From contig NZ_MOBM01000042.1 in the NCBI RefSeq assembly GCF_003732275.1, forward strand, positions 62,001-126,000: 64,000 bases of DNA, written 5' to 3'. The position numbers and the translations under genes were made by a program. The DNA comes from Pseudomonas frederiksbergensis. GTDB taxonomy: Bacteria > Pseudomonadota > Gammaproteobacteria > Pseudomonadales > Pseudomonadaceae. This document shows positions 1 to 8,075 of the stretch, piece by piece (position 1 is the first letter of the stretch; the number at the start of each line of letters is the position of its first letter). The notes beneath the pieces are model-generated. The model was not told the origin of the DNA and made no database searches. It saw only the letters and a program-made list of their open reading frames with translations.

Positions 1-374
1 CCAGACAGATCCGGCACCGACACTTTAGGTAAATCAAATCGTTGATCGATCCAATCACTTAAAAGGTAGGCGATCCCACCTGCCGCCAAGGCAGCATTCT
101 TCTGCGCAGCCGTCATGCGAGAGAAAGATCTAAAGCTGGCATTCTCGTCTGATGGAGCTTGAATGTCAGGCCCGAAAAAAAACTCGACCGGGAAGTCGAG
201 CTTCGAAGCTAAAGCAAGAATACTCTGCTCTGTCGGTGGAGAATCTCCATTTTCAAAGTTTGAAATACTCTTTGTGCTTAGCTCCACCAAATCAGCAAGC
301 GATTTTTTTGTCCATCCTCGCCGCTGGCGTGCAAGTACCAAGCGGCTAGGGTTGAAATCGCTTATATCTCTCAT
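1..374 (-). CDS. XRE-family regulator, probably with a C-terminal ImmA/IrrE peptidase domain (partial)
   Basis: Reading the minus strand from an ATG at 374 gives an open frame that runs off the left edge of the window, so only about 124 N-terminal residues are present. Residues 10-60 form a helix-turn-helix of the Cro/CI (XRE) type, with LARQRRGWTKKSLADLVELS followed by SISNFENG. The next stretch (ASFRSFSRMTAAQKNAALAAG, then the DWIDQRFDLP linker) is the region that in this family leads into an ImmA/IrrE zinc peptidase. That domain is expected outside the window and is inferred, not seen. The start overlaps the stop of the upstream 218-residue gene by ATGA, so the two are probably translationally coupled. 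Its likely job is self-repression plus induced cleavage or inactivation of a regulator. Confidence 0.75.
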   Translation of the reverse strand, partial: MRDISDFNPSRLVLARQRRGWTKKSLADLVELSTKSISNFENGDSPPTEQSILALASKLDFPVEFFFGPDIQAPSDENASFRSFSRMTAAQKNAALAAGGIAYLLSDWIDQRFDLPKVSVPDLS

Positions 375-1027
375 AATTTTGGAATAACCGGAATATCGAG
401 GTTCTGTTCAGGATCTGGCGCACCAAAAGGATCAGGTGTCCCCAGACGGATCGCCGGCATGATAATCCGAGCAGACCAACCGTCAACCTTTCCGTTATCC
501 CCGATTGCAATAGGGCAGGAGAGCTCATACCGAATCTCTTCACCAGCAAGGTCTACGTAATACAGAAGAATCCATAGCATCTGCTCATCATCACGAGACG
601 GGAGCTCCACTGTCGAAGACGCCTCAGAGCGAAACAGATCTCCCTGCCTTGAATTGAACGCTACACTTTTTGAGGTTTGCGCACCTTTAGCATTCTTCGT
701 CTGTGGTGTCTGGTTAGGGTTCCCAGTATTCACATCACCACTACTAACCGTGATTGCGTAACGTCCGCCAGGAGAAACAACTCTTGGCTGGCCCTTGGGG
801 TTAGTCGGCTTCCAGCTTTTCGGGAGAAGAATTGCTCTGATTGCCTGAGTGCCATCAGCCCAGCCGCTCGTCCCAGAGTAGCCTTTTGGATGAAGTGGAC
901 TCACCGAAGCAAAAGCTCGATAACACTGCAGAACGACAGAGTTGAGCTCGGCCTCTGACACCCCAATGGCTTCGAGCAACTCTTGATTGGAGGAGGTTTG
1001 CAGATTAAAAATTTGCTTCGGCGTCAC
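371..1027 (-). CDS. Conserved hypothetical protein, partner of the XRE/ImmA regulator
   Basis: This is a 218-residue soluble protein starting at GTG (1027). The start is supported by a strong GGAGG seven bases upstream. I do not recognise a named domain. The middle has a distinctive segment around residues 85-115 (GGRYAITVSSGDVNTGNP, then TKNAKGAQTSK), and the C-terminal third is mixed beta strand with a Pro/Asp-rich tail. No signal peptide or membrane segment is visible. It is the first gene of an operon whose second gene is the XRE/ImmA regulator (ATGA overlap). A perfect palindrome lies just upstream at 1062-1077. The arrangement resembles a toxin/antitoxin or stress-switch pair, but this is inference and no function is assigned. 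Confidence 0.65.
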   Translation of the reverse strand: MTPKQIFNLQTSSNQELLEAIGVSEAELNSVVLQCYRAFASVSPLHPKGYSGTSGWADGTQAIRAILLPKSWKPTNPKGQPRVVSPGGRYAITVSSGDVNTGNPNQTPQTKNAKGAQTSKSVAFNSRQGDLFRSEASSTVELPSRDDEQMLWILLYYVDLAGEEIRYELSCPIAIGDNGKVDGWSARIIMPAIRLGTPDPFGAPDPEQNLDIPVIPKL

Positions 1028-1061
1028 AGGGATGCCTCCATCAGATTATTTCCGCTTTTAT

Positions 1062-1077
1062 AACATCATTTGATGTT
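1062..1077 (-). promoter_or_regulatory. Palindromic operator candidate of the XRE/ImmA operon
   Basis: AACATCATTTGATGTT is a perfect inverted repeat (7-bp arms, 2-bp centre) lying 35 bases upstream of the GTG start at 1027. A TATAAA-like -10 element on the minus strand (1057-1062) touches it. A dimeric XRE repressor encoded by the second gene of the operon is the obvious candidate ligand; this is inferred from position and symmetry only. Confidence 0.5.
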
Positions 1078-1303
1078 GAAAAATAGGAAGCCCGATGAGA
1101 TCGGATAGGTGGCAATTTTTTCCTTGGCTTTCCTCGCTTTCGTGACGCCAATGCCTGTTTATGCCGCAATTCTCAAGCAAACGCAGCAAAGCAGATCAGC
1201 CTGAAAACGAAAAACATCGTGAAGTTCCTCGCGACGACCTGCTAATTTATGTGGGCGCTTGACGGTGTAAAATTCCCAACAAACGTTCACTAGCGAGGCT
1301 GCC

Positions 1304-1546
1304 ATGACCGGGATATCCCTGAACCTGCCGGAAGACCTTTCGAACTCTCTCGCCGATCTGGCCAAGACGAATGGCCAAAGTGTGAGCTACTTGGCGATGG
1401 ACGTTCTTCGCGACTACATCGAGCACGAGAGGACACTGACTGCACAGATCGAACTTGCGGTAGAGGAAGCCGATCAAGGTAAATTCGCCACCGATGAGCA
1501 GGTAGCAGCTATGCGAGCCCGGCGCTGGAGCAGGAATGCGCGTTGA
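1304..1546 (+). CDS. RelB/ParD-type ribbon-helix-helix antitoxin
   Basis: This is an 80-residue protein. The N-terminus ISLNLPEDLSNSLADLAKTN followed by SVSYLAMDVLRDYIEHE fits a ribbon-helix-helix DNA-binding domain (residues 1-45). The C-terminal part, EEADQGKFATDEQVAAMRARRW, is the usual toxin-wrapping helix of antitoxins paired with RelE/ParE toxins (compare the 'G.F.t.eev.a...' tail). The coding end overlaps the next gene by 11 bases, as is standard for antitoxin-first modules. It should neutralise the toxin and autorepress the operon. It lies inside the tRNA-Thr island, where it could stabilise the element. Confidence 0.8.
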   Translation: MTGISLNLPEDLSNSLADLAKTNGQSVSYLAMDVLRDYIEHERTLTAQIELAVEEADQGKFATDEQVAAMRARRWSRNAR

Positions 1547-1820
1547 GTGGCTGGAAAAAGCCCTCAAAAACCTGGAAGACGAAGCTAGTTACATAGCCCT
1601 TGAAAACCCCAAGGCTGCTGACGACTTCTCCGATGCGATCTTTGCCAGCGTGGACAAGCTGGCCCAATTTCCAGCCATGGGCCGTGAAGGTCGAGTCAAA
1701 AATACGCGCGAATGGGCAGTGCCGAACTGGTCCTATCTCATTCCCTATCGAGTACGTGGTGATCGCCTCCAAATCCTCGGTGTGTTTCACACACGGCAAC
1801 GCCCTCGCACCAAGTGGTGA
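1536..1820 (+). CDS. RelE/ParE-family toxin
   Basis: This is a 94-residue basic protein with the RelE/ParE fold signature: N-terminal VEWLEKALKNLEDEASYIALENPKAADDF (two helices), the central LAQFPAMGREGRVKNTREW segment, and the C-terminal strand pair YLIPYRVRGDRLQILGVFHTRQ. The R..LG.FHTRQ ending is typical of ParE/RelE toxins. The gene overlaps the upstream antitoxin by 11 bases. The family kills or arrests cells either by ribosome-dependent mRNA cleavage (RelE) or by gyrase poisoning (ParE); the sequence alone does not decide which. Confidence 0.85.
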   Translation: MRVEWLEKALKNLEDEASYIALENPKAADDFSDAIFASVDKLAQFPAMGREGRVKNTREWAVPNWSYLIPYRVRGDRLQILGVFHTRQRPRTKW

Positions 1821-1875
1821 AGGCGCGTAAAAACGCTCTGGATAGAATGAAATGCCTCTTCCTGCAGTCCGATGC

Positions 1876-2151
1876 CTAGTGGCCGAATTGCCAAGACTTC
1901 CCTAACCGTTTCGTAAGTAACCGCATCGTCAGCACAAAGTAATAGCGTGTCGATTCCGCATGCCTATTCAGGCAGTGATTTAAAAACCACACGAGATGCT
2001 TTTGCTGCCACGTCCAGGGATTGTCTCGATGCCAGCGGTCGGCAATTGCAGTCTGAATGGCCGTGGCCTGCCGAATGTGGCGCAAGCAGGTGGCATGCGA
2101 CCCACTCAGAGCTCCCGCCAGAAACAACTCCATATCAAATACTTTGTTCAT
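1876..2151 (-). CDS. Small hypothetical protein downstream of the integrase-domain gene
   Basis: This is a 91-residue minus-strand frame whose ATG overlaps the stop of the integrase-domain gene by ATGA, which is the main reason to believe it is real. The protein is rich in His, Arg and Trp (RHIRQATAIQTAIADRWH, then WTWQQKHLVWFLNHCLNRH) and predicted helical. The central part resembles nothing I can name. The Leu/Arg-rich helices could bind DNA or the partner recombinase. The gene lies inside the island and may be a recombination accessory protein, but no motif shows it. Confidence 0.45.
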   Translation of the reverse strand: MNKVFDMELFLAGALSGSHATCLRHIRQATAIQTAIADRWHRDNPWTWQQKHLVWFLNHCLNRHAESTRYYFVLTMRLLTKRLGKSWQFGH

Positions 2152-3128
2152 ACTCGGCCTCCGATGTATGCCGACGCTATATCAATACGTCGATGACCCA
2201 GTTCATAGCTGATTTGCACCCGAGCCTCACGATCCAAACGTGGGTCTAGCTGAAAGCAATGACCGCAATTAACGGGCGCAGAATGCTGAGTGATTTGCTC
2301 ATAGCGTTCACACGCATAGGCCGCCCGCAATTCGTGAAAGCCTTTGAGGTTATGGGTATGCAGGATGTCCCGTGCGGGACGGAGGACTGCCAGTTGGAGG
2401 TCTCGGTAGCTTTCATTAGGTGCCAGCAGGTTACGACTACCTTCGGGCGATACATGCTCGGCGTAGTTCAATGCCTCCCGAACATATTCATCTGCAACTA
2501 TCCAGCGAGGTGCGAACGCTCCCGAGCGACCGCCTTTGGTGCCATCCTGGATGTTGATCTTGCCGAGTTGTTCCGCTTCTCGTTTCAATCGCACGAGGTC
2601 CGCCAGGATAGCTTCACGCAAGCGCATGCCGGTCGCTCTTGCCAGCTGCACAATAGCGGTGGCACGTGGCAGATGGTGCTCGCCGAGGGCATTGATGATG
2701 CCTTCAAGCTGCTCACGATCCTGGCCTTGCGGCGCGGAGGTGCGAACAGCCGTGCGCTGAATGCCCAGCGCTTTGCTCGGACTCGGCACTTTCACATACT
2801 GATCACCGCGAAGTGCCGCCAGGGTGCGGTTGATGCTGGATAACCGATTTTGCGCAGTCGCGATTGCAATCTCACCATGTTCAACTTGTTGCCGCAAATG
2901 CCCGGCGTAATCCAGCAAAGTCTGCCGATCAATCTGCCGCGCATCGTTAAACCCTGGCCCATCCTCTGACCGACACCACCGAACAAACGCCTGCCACCGA
3001 TCACTGTGCGCTTTGACCGTGCCGTAATGTCCGCCGCCAAACAGATCTTTCAGCGCTTGCGGCCCGGCGTAGCTCAGTTGCCGGCCATAACCGAAATTCC
3101 GCCCATCCCGTCTACCCACCAATGCCAT
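2148..3128 (-). CDS. Integrase-domain (tyrosine recombinase-like) protein
   Basis: This is a 326-residue protein. The ATG at 3128 was chosen because GAGGAG lies eight bases upstream and because MALVGRRDGRNFGYGRQLSY is the usual N-terminus of the family; an in-frame start further upstream (3176) lacks a ribosome site. Residues 20-110 form the SAM-like core-binding domain (TVKAHSDRWQAFVRWCRSE). The C-terminal catalytic domain shows the tyrosine recombinase residues: Arg in ARATGMRLREA, HxxR in FHELRAAYACERY, and Tyr in the final IASAYIGGR. Members occur in Pseudomonas integrative elements alongside a separate conventional integrase, as here. Its recombination target is unknown. Confidence 0.8.
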   Translation of the reverse strand: MALVGRRDGRNFGYGRQLSYAGPQALKDLFGGGHYGTVKAHSDRWQAFVRWCRSEDGPGFNDARQIDRQTLLDYAGHLRQQVEHGEIAIATAQNRLSSINRTLAALRGDQYVKVPSPSKALGIQRTAVRTSAPQGQDREQLEGIINALGEHHLPRATAIVQLARATGMRLREAILADLVRLKREAEQLGKINIQDGTKGGRSGAFAPRWIVADEYVREALNYAEHVSPEGSRNLLAPNESYRDLQLAVLRPARDILHTHNLKGFHELRAAYACERYEQITQHSAPVNCGHCFQLDPRLDREARVQISYELGHRRIDIASAYIGGRV

Positions 3129-3556
3129 GATCAAACTCCTCTCGAAGCCAAACCTTTGAAACTTTCCCCACGTCATCCCGCCAAGAATGCTGAGTGTTAT
3201 CAGGGATCAAGGCCCCTGCGGCCTGTGAGGGTTGTCCACTAACGCGGGACTGGCGGCTCCTTACGACCGGGAGCTTGGGCATCTCATGATCGTGCCTCCT
3301 GAGCACTTCCGAGGAAGTGGGCGGGTGGAGGCTGCACTGGCTGACGAGACCGGCGCCGCGAGATCCTGAGTTGGGAGAAGGCAGCGATGCGATGACTGAG
3401 GCATGCCTGACTGTCAGTCAGGTGCACTCCATTCCCTGGGCTGCGGCACCATCATCTGCATCGCTGTTGCTGGTGACTTCGGTGTTTGTCACGCCGATTG
3501 TCACGAGGGGGAATGCCGCAAAGCCTTGTACGAGTTGGGCTGCAGCAGCGGTAGAC

Positions 3557-3591
3557 GCGCCCGTCTCTTTCCGGGAGAAAGAGACGGGCGC
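3557..3591. repeat. Perfect 14-bp inverted repeat (hairpin)
   Basis: The arms GCGCCCGTCTCTTT and AAAGAGACGGGCGC are perfect complements around a seven-base loop CCGGGAG. No T-run follows, so it is not an ordinary terminator. It may be a dispersed element hairpin or a protein-binding site. Confidence 0.75.
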
Positions 3592-3952
3592 AGGTTGGCG
3601 CAAGGAAATGGCCAAGCAATAGGTTGCTGCAAGGCAGCTATGAAAGGGGGAAGTTGCCGCAGTGGGCACACTGGTAAAAGTAGGCATCCATCACTCGGTG
3701 AGTGACCGTGCGAGCCGCCGGACGCTAATCGCACTTTGGGTGAACCACCACGGTGTGGCGTAGCCTTAAAGGTTCTGGCTACCTGGGTTGCTGTCAACGA
3801 CAGCGCTTTGCCCGATCTTTTCTACGCCTGTGGATAATTCGGGTCAAGGCTCGAATTTTCGGGAGTTCTGCGGCTGTGGATGAAATTATCCACCGGTGGA
3901 AATCAGTGGTTTTCCACAGACAGTTGCGTGGGCTTTCGATTTTTTAAGTGAG

Positions 3953-3995
3953 GTCCATCCAAGCAGGGCGGCTTTGCAGCCCCGCTTGGATGGAC
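3953..3995. repeat. Inverted repeat beyond the integrase stop codon
   Basis: The arms GTCCATCCAAGC and GCTTGGATGGAC (12 bp, perfect, extended by a partial second stem AGGGCGGC/GCAGCCCC) lie 36 bases beyond the integrase stop codon at 4032. Position suggests a transcription end or mRNA-stabilising hairpin for the minus-strand integrase; there is no clear T-run. Confidence 0.6.
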
Positions 3996-4031
3996 CCGCG
4001 TAGAAGGGCGGACTGCGGTGATCTCATTGGC

Positions 4032-5360
4032 TTACCCACGTTTGAATGCGCCACGGCTTTTTTGCAGGGCGGTGATGTTGTCACCGACTGGGTGAGCGAA
4101 TTCGTGAGGCGTCACATGCCCATGGCGGTTGGCGTCGATGTAGTTGCTCCACCACGCCATGATCAGCCGGCGCTGCTCCAGAAATTCAGCTTTGTGGATA
4201 TACGCGGCGCGCACACGGTTGCGTTCCTTGTGGCTCATTTGTCTTTCGATGGCTGCGTCGGTCCATAACCCGGACTCAAGCAGGGCGCTACAGGCCATGG
4301 TCCTGAAGCCGTGACCGCATACGTCCTTGCTGGTGTCATAGCCGACGTTGCGGAGCATGGTGTTCACTGTGTTCTCGGACATGGGCTTCCAGTACTTGTG
4401 GTCGCCCGGTAGCACCAACTCTGAAAAGCGACTGAGGCTGCGCAGGCGCTCCAGTATTTCGATGACCTGCGGCGATAACGGAACCATTTGAATGTCGCCG
4501 TTCATCTTGGTCCCTCGTGTGGAGTTGCGTACCCCTTCAATCGGTGCGCGTGTATCGGGGATTTCCCACATGGCGCGTTTGAGGTCGAACTCACTCCATC
4601 GCGCGAAGCGCAGTTCGCTGGAGCGGACGAATACATGCAACGTCAGCAGGACGGCGAGGCGCGTCAGCTCGCGGCCGTTGTAGTTGTCGATACGGTGTAG
4701 CAGTTCGGGTAGGCGGTTGAGGGAGAGGGCCGGGCGATGGACTGTGCGCGGCGCGTGAATCGAGCCTGCCAGATCCAGTGCAGGATTCATGGTGATCTGC
4801 CGAGCCCTTTTGGCCCCGCGCATGATGGTGGATAAGTAGTTCTGTACCCGTAACGCCACATCCATGGTGCCGCGTTCCTTGATGCGCTGGGTGATCTCTA
4901 GCAGGTCATGGGTATCGAGTTCAGCGATGGGTCGTTGGCCGATCAGCGGGAAGACGTGGGTACGCAGTCGGCTCATCACGGTTTTTGCGTGTCCTTCGGT
5001 CCAGCGACGGGACATGTCGGCGTGCCACTCCAGAGCAACGGTTTCGAAAAGCAGTGCCGCCCGCTGGGCTACGATCTTGGCCTTCTTCTTTTCTTCCATT
5101 GGGTCGAGGTTGTCGAGCAGCAACGCCTTGGCTTCGTCTCGCTTACGTCGTGCGACGGAAAGGGTAACGATGGGGTAATTACCGATGATGAGCGTACCTT
5201 CCTTGCCGCTGGGCTTGGTGTACTTCAAGCGCCAGGTCTTCACGCCATTGGGTTTGACGAAAAGGTACATGCCGCCGCCGTCGAACAGTTTGTAGGCGCG
5301 TTCGCGGGTTTTGGCCGTGCGGCATTGCAGGTCGCTGAGGGGGATCGCTAGACGTGGCAT
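4032..5360 (-). CDS. P4-type tyrosine site-specific integrase
   Basis: This is a 442-residue integrase. The ATG at 5360 (MPRLAIPLSDLQCRTAKTRE) was chosen because it begins the DUF4102 arm-binding domain; upstream in-frame codons only extend it without homology. Order: arm-type DNA-binding domain (about 1-90, with KLFDGGGMYLFVKPNGVKTW), SAM-like core-binding domain (about 105-190), catalytic domain (about 220-400). The catalytic residues are visible: Arg in VRSSELRFARW, HGFRTMACSALLE (HxxR), and Tyr in RVRAAYIHKAEFLEQRR. The gene starts 165 bases past the 3' end of tRNA-Thr and reads in the same direction, the classical layout for an element inserted at a tRNA 3' end. It should excise and integrate the island to its left. 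Confidence 0.92.
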   Translation of the reverse strand: MPRLAIPLSDLQCRTAKTRERAYKLFDGGGMYLFVKPNGVKTWRLKYTKPSGKEGTLIIGNYPIVTLSVARRKRDEAKALLLDNLDPMEEKKKAKIVAQRAALLFETVALEWHADMSRRWTEGHAKTVMSRLRTHVFPLIGQRPIAELDTHDLLEITQRIKERGTMDVALRVQNYLSTIMRGAKRARQITMNPALDLAGSIHAPRTVHRPALSLNRLPELLHRIDNYNGRELTRLAVLLTLHVFVRSSELRFARWSEFDLKRAMWEIPDTRAPIEGVRNSTRGTKMNGDIQMVPLSPQVIEILERLRSLSRFSELVLPGDHKYWKPMSENTVNTMLRNVGYDTSKDVCGHGFRTMACSALLESGLWTDAAIERQMSHKERNRVRAAYIHKAEFLEQRRLIMAWWSNYIDANRHGHVTPHEFAHPVGDNITALQKSRGAFKRG

Positions 5361-5456
5361 AGGGGTACGCGCTCCTGACCGGGAAATCGCAGTACCCCTA
5401 ACATACCCTCGGGGAAGGGGGATTTTGTTGGATCCCGACAGAGGGTCCTGGAACGA

Positions 5457-5481
5457 AAAAACCCGCCAAAGGGCGGGTTTT
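5457..5481 (-). terminator. Rho-independent terminator after tRNA-Thr
   Basis: Read on the minus strand, AACCCGCC-CTTT-GGCGGGTT is followed by a T-run. It lies about 45 bases past the tRNA 3' end and before the integrase gene. Confidence 0.75.
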
Positions 5482-5524
5482 CGGGGCTTCCAGAGCATTC
5501 GGTGGAATGCAATGGAGCTTAATG

Positions 5525-5600
<76 letters not shown>

Positions 5601-5678
5601 GTGTTAGGGCGACGATTATAGCGATTGGGTTGGTTCTGTAAACCCCTGAATTCAGACTATTTTTGCGCAGGCTTTCGG

Positions 5679-6503
5679 TCAGGCGCGAACCAGTACTTTT
5701 TTGAGTTTCTGAAGGGTGCGCCAGATTCGGCTGTTTTGCATGGCTCGCAGCTGCGCTTCAGCGTGTTCGGCGCGTTGCAGGGCGGCGGCGAGGTGGTTTT
5801 CGGGGTCAGTGACGGGGTGGCTGAAGTTGTGGCCGCGGCAGAACTGGAAGTCGTCCAGGTTGCACGGCGGGATGTCGAAGGCGGGTTTGAGGGCCAGGTG
5901 TTCTTCAGCGAGGTAGTAGGTGTTGATGCCGTCGAACAGGATGGACTTGTAGCCGGCGTCGGTGACGAGGGTTTCCCAGGTCTGGTCGCGTTCCCATGGG
6001 GTTTCGATGAGGATGATCCACGGCCGCCATTGAGTGAAGTCCATGCCGCGCAGAACGGTTTCTTCGTGACCTTCGACGTCGATTTTCAGGAAGTGGATCG
6101 GGCGGTTCCGGGCGTATTGTTCGCAGATGGAAGCCAGGGTGCGGGATTTGACGGTCTGGCTGCGCACGTCCAGGCCGGCGTCTTTGTGTTGCTGGGCCAG
6201 GGCGGGGTCAAGGGTCGAGAGGCCAGTGCCGGCGATGCCGTAGAAGGTCAGATCATCGGCGCTTTCGCCGGCCACGCATTGCAGGTTGATGTCGTTGGTG
6301 CGTTGTTGGCACAGGGCGTCGTAGTAATTTGGCATGGGTTCGACGTTGATGCCGGTCCAGCCACGGTCGTAGAAGGCTTTGGTGACGGAGTCTTGGGTGG
6401 GGTCGTTGGCACCGATGTCGATATAGAAGCCGTTTTCGACGTATTTGAGGGCGCGCCACAGGCGGATGTCTTCGAAATTCTGTGCGTAAGAAATGAACGT
6501 CAC
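5679..6503 (-). CDS. FkbM-family SAM-dependent methyltransferase
   Basis: This is a 274-residue protein. The SAM-binding motif GFYIDIGANDPTQDSVT (residues 25-41), the NVEPMP motif, and the core FLKIDVEGHEETVLRGMDF place it in the FkbM family (O-methyltransferases, often acting on sugars or polysaccharide chains). The last 40 residues (AAALQRAEHAEAQLRAMQNS, then WRTLQKLKKVL) form a coiled-coil-like tail with the 'SRIWR' ending often seen on glycan-modifying enzymes in polysaccharide clusters. No glycosyltransferases are near, so the substrate cannot be deduced. It is the first chromosomal gene on the far side of tRNA-Thr. Confidence 0.85.
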   Translation of the reverse strand: MTFISYAQNFEDIRLWRALKYVENGFYIDIGANDPTQDSVTKAFYDRGWTGINVEPMPNYYDALCQQRTNDINLQCVAGESADDLTFYGIAGTGLSTLDPALAQQHKDAGLDVRSQTVKSRTLASICEQYARNRPIHFLKIDVEGHEETVLRGMDFTQWRPWIILIETPWERDQTWETLVTDAGYKSILFDGINTYYLAEEHLALKPAFDIPPCNLDDFQFCRGHNFSHPVTDPENHLAAALQRAEHAEAQLRAMQNSRIWRTLQKLKKVLVRA

Positions 6504-6845
6504 GGTTGCATCCTGTCGGTCAGATTGTTCTGTTCATGGCCGCACTGTCGGCGCCCCTGCATGCTGGTATAGCAAGGGGTGTTGCAAGGCGCAATTTTCC
6601 GCTGTGGGTGTCCGGTATTCGGCGGTTATGTCGTTTTGATGAAATGCTTATGCACAATGGACTAGGGGCGATTGCCTGTTCATTACGATTTTGTAGACTC
6701 GTTCTCATTTATCCGCAAATGCCTGTTTTGCGGGTTTTTTATTTGTGTGAACAAAAAATGACCAGCAATGTTTATGGCATAAAACAGCGTGGATATTGGA
6801 TCCACGATAATTCCATCAACAGAGTTATCCACAGGCTGAGGCTGT
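6504..6845. other. Intergenic region without recognisable gene
   Basis: These 342 bases separate two minus-strand genes. They are more AT-rich than the flanks and hold the promoter region of the FkbM gene, a short hairpin GTGGAT...ATCCAC near 6790-6806, and an isolated TTATCCACA at 6825-6833. No coding signal is seen. Confidence 0.5.
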
Positions 6846-8075
6846 TTAAGGGCGTTCTGCCAAGAGCAGGAAATTGCGTGGTGTGAGTAGCGTTTCACAG
6901 AAGGTGCCGAGGCGAACGGTATAACCCTGCTCAATGAGGAAAAGTGCCCGATCAAGTACCAGCCACAGCTCTAGCGGCCGTCGGAAAAGGCCTCGCAGCA
7001 GCTCCAGGTTGCGCACTTGGGCCAAGCGCTGCCAACCGGCGGCTTGCAGTGTAGTCCAATCTGGCGCGCCGACTGTGGATAAGTCTTTGAGTGCAGCCAG
7101 ATCGCGGCAGTAATTGGCGAAAGGTTTGTCCAGCCAGGCGCTGGGCAGAGAAGGGGTCGGCAGGTATTCATCGACGCCGCGCAGTTGCCGTTGCAGCAGG
7201 TCGAACGCCAGGCGCCGGGCCATGGAAGTGTCGCGCTGGCGTCGGACGCGAGCGCCGGCGGTGACGGTTTCGCTCATCGGCAGCGCCAGATCATCGAGTG
7301 AGAGATGCAGGTCGGAGCGCTCAGCCGCACAGGAAAGCGGCTGATAGGTGTTCAGACTGATCCGGTTGTAGCAGCAGGGTGCGATGGCCAGTTGTTTGCA
7401 ACCGGCGGCGCTGGCGAGCTGGATCAGCCGCACATGCAGATCACCGCAGGCGTGCAGCGCGACAGGCGTGTGATCGGCATTCAATAAAAAGGCTGCGCCA
7501 GTCGCGAGTACATCCTGCTCGACATGTAATGCATGCAATTGATGACGCTGGCTGAGCGCTCGGCCGCTGGCGACCAGCGTCGGATCGTATTCCAGGCAGG
7601 TCAGTTGTTGCCCGGTTTGCAGCAGGCGTCGCCCCAAATGGCCTTTGCCTGAACACCAATCCAGCCAATGCTTCGGCGCCGAAGCGAACTCCAACCGACT
7701 GGCGAAGGCTTCGATCTGCTGCCATTTGCGTCCCGGAACATCCACGTTCAAGCGATGGCCTGCCACTTCAAGTGCATGAGTCGGCAATTCACCCACCGCG
7801 CTCAGTTCAGCAGACATCGCCGCCAATGAAGCAAACGGCTTCGGCGCATCGAGCAAACAAGGTTGGTTATGACTGCTTTCCGCATCCTCCAACGAGCGCC
7901 CGCGTAGCCAAAACGCCAACTCCGGGTAGGACGCTTCCCAAGGCAATTGCAGATGAGTAAACGGTCTAGGCTTCCACAGCGCCTGATACTCGATCAGAAA
8001 AGCATCCAGCGCGGTGAAGCGGGCGAGCAGGGCCTCGCCCGTCAGCACGCAGGCATCAACGCCCTTGGCAGGCAT
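6846..8075 (-). CDS. SAM-dependent methyltransferase-domain protein
   Basis: This is a protein of about 409 residues. The middle carries the class I methyltransferase fold: motif I is HWLDWCSGKGHLGRRLLQTG, followed by LTCLEYDPTLVASGRALS and a later VALHACGDLHVRLIQLA and IAPCCYNR. The HACGDL and PCC(Y/H) strings are typical of the Methyltransf_32 family, which includes putative RNA methyltransferases. The N- and C-terminal regions have no recognised motif. The gene overlaps the stop of the ABC permease by about 20 bases if ATG 8075 is used; GTG 8048 or GTG 8111 are alternatives. It probably shares the transporter transcript, although a functional link is not evident. Confidence 0.75.
   Translation of the reverse strand: MPAKGVDACVLTGEALLARFTALDAFLIEYQALWKPRPFTHLQLPWEASYPELAFWLRGRSLEDAESSHNQPCLLDAPKPFASLAAMSAELSAVGELPTHALEVAGHRLNVDVPGRKWQQIEAFASRLEFASAPKHWLDWCSGKGHLGRRLLQTGQQLTCLEYDPTLVASGRALSQRHQLHALHVEQDVLATGAAFLLNADHTPVALHACGDLHVRLIQLASAAGCKQLAIAPCCYNRISLNTYQPLSCAAERSDLHLSLDDLALPMSETVTAGARVRRQRDTSMARRLAFDLLQRQLRGVDEYLPTPSLPSAWLDKPFANYCRDLAALKDLSTVGAPDWTTLQAAGWQRLAQVRNLELLRGLFRRPLELWLVLDRALFLIEQGYTVRLGTFCETLLTPRNFLLLAERP

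Larger units (their letters stand above)
3129..4031. other. Long non-coding stretch of the island rich in inverted repeats
   Basis: About 900 bases separate the two recombinase genes. The open frames in it have no recognisable protein content, overlap one another on both strands, and lack convincing ribosome sites. The stretch does hold several strong symmetries: a 14-bp perfect stem at 3557-3591, CCTGACTGTCAGTCAGG near 3408-3424, and the 12-bp arms at 3953-3995. Repeated CTGTGGATAA/TTATCCAC strings occur at 3829-3900. It may hold the recombination or transfer sites of the element. Confidence 0.5.

Noticed and set aside
3317..3797. Overlapping 89-101 codon frames on both strands
   Set aside because: They run through the perfect hairpin at 3557-3591, overlap each other in opposite senses and have no ribosome sites; treated as non-coding.
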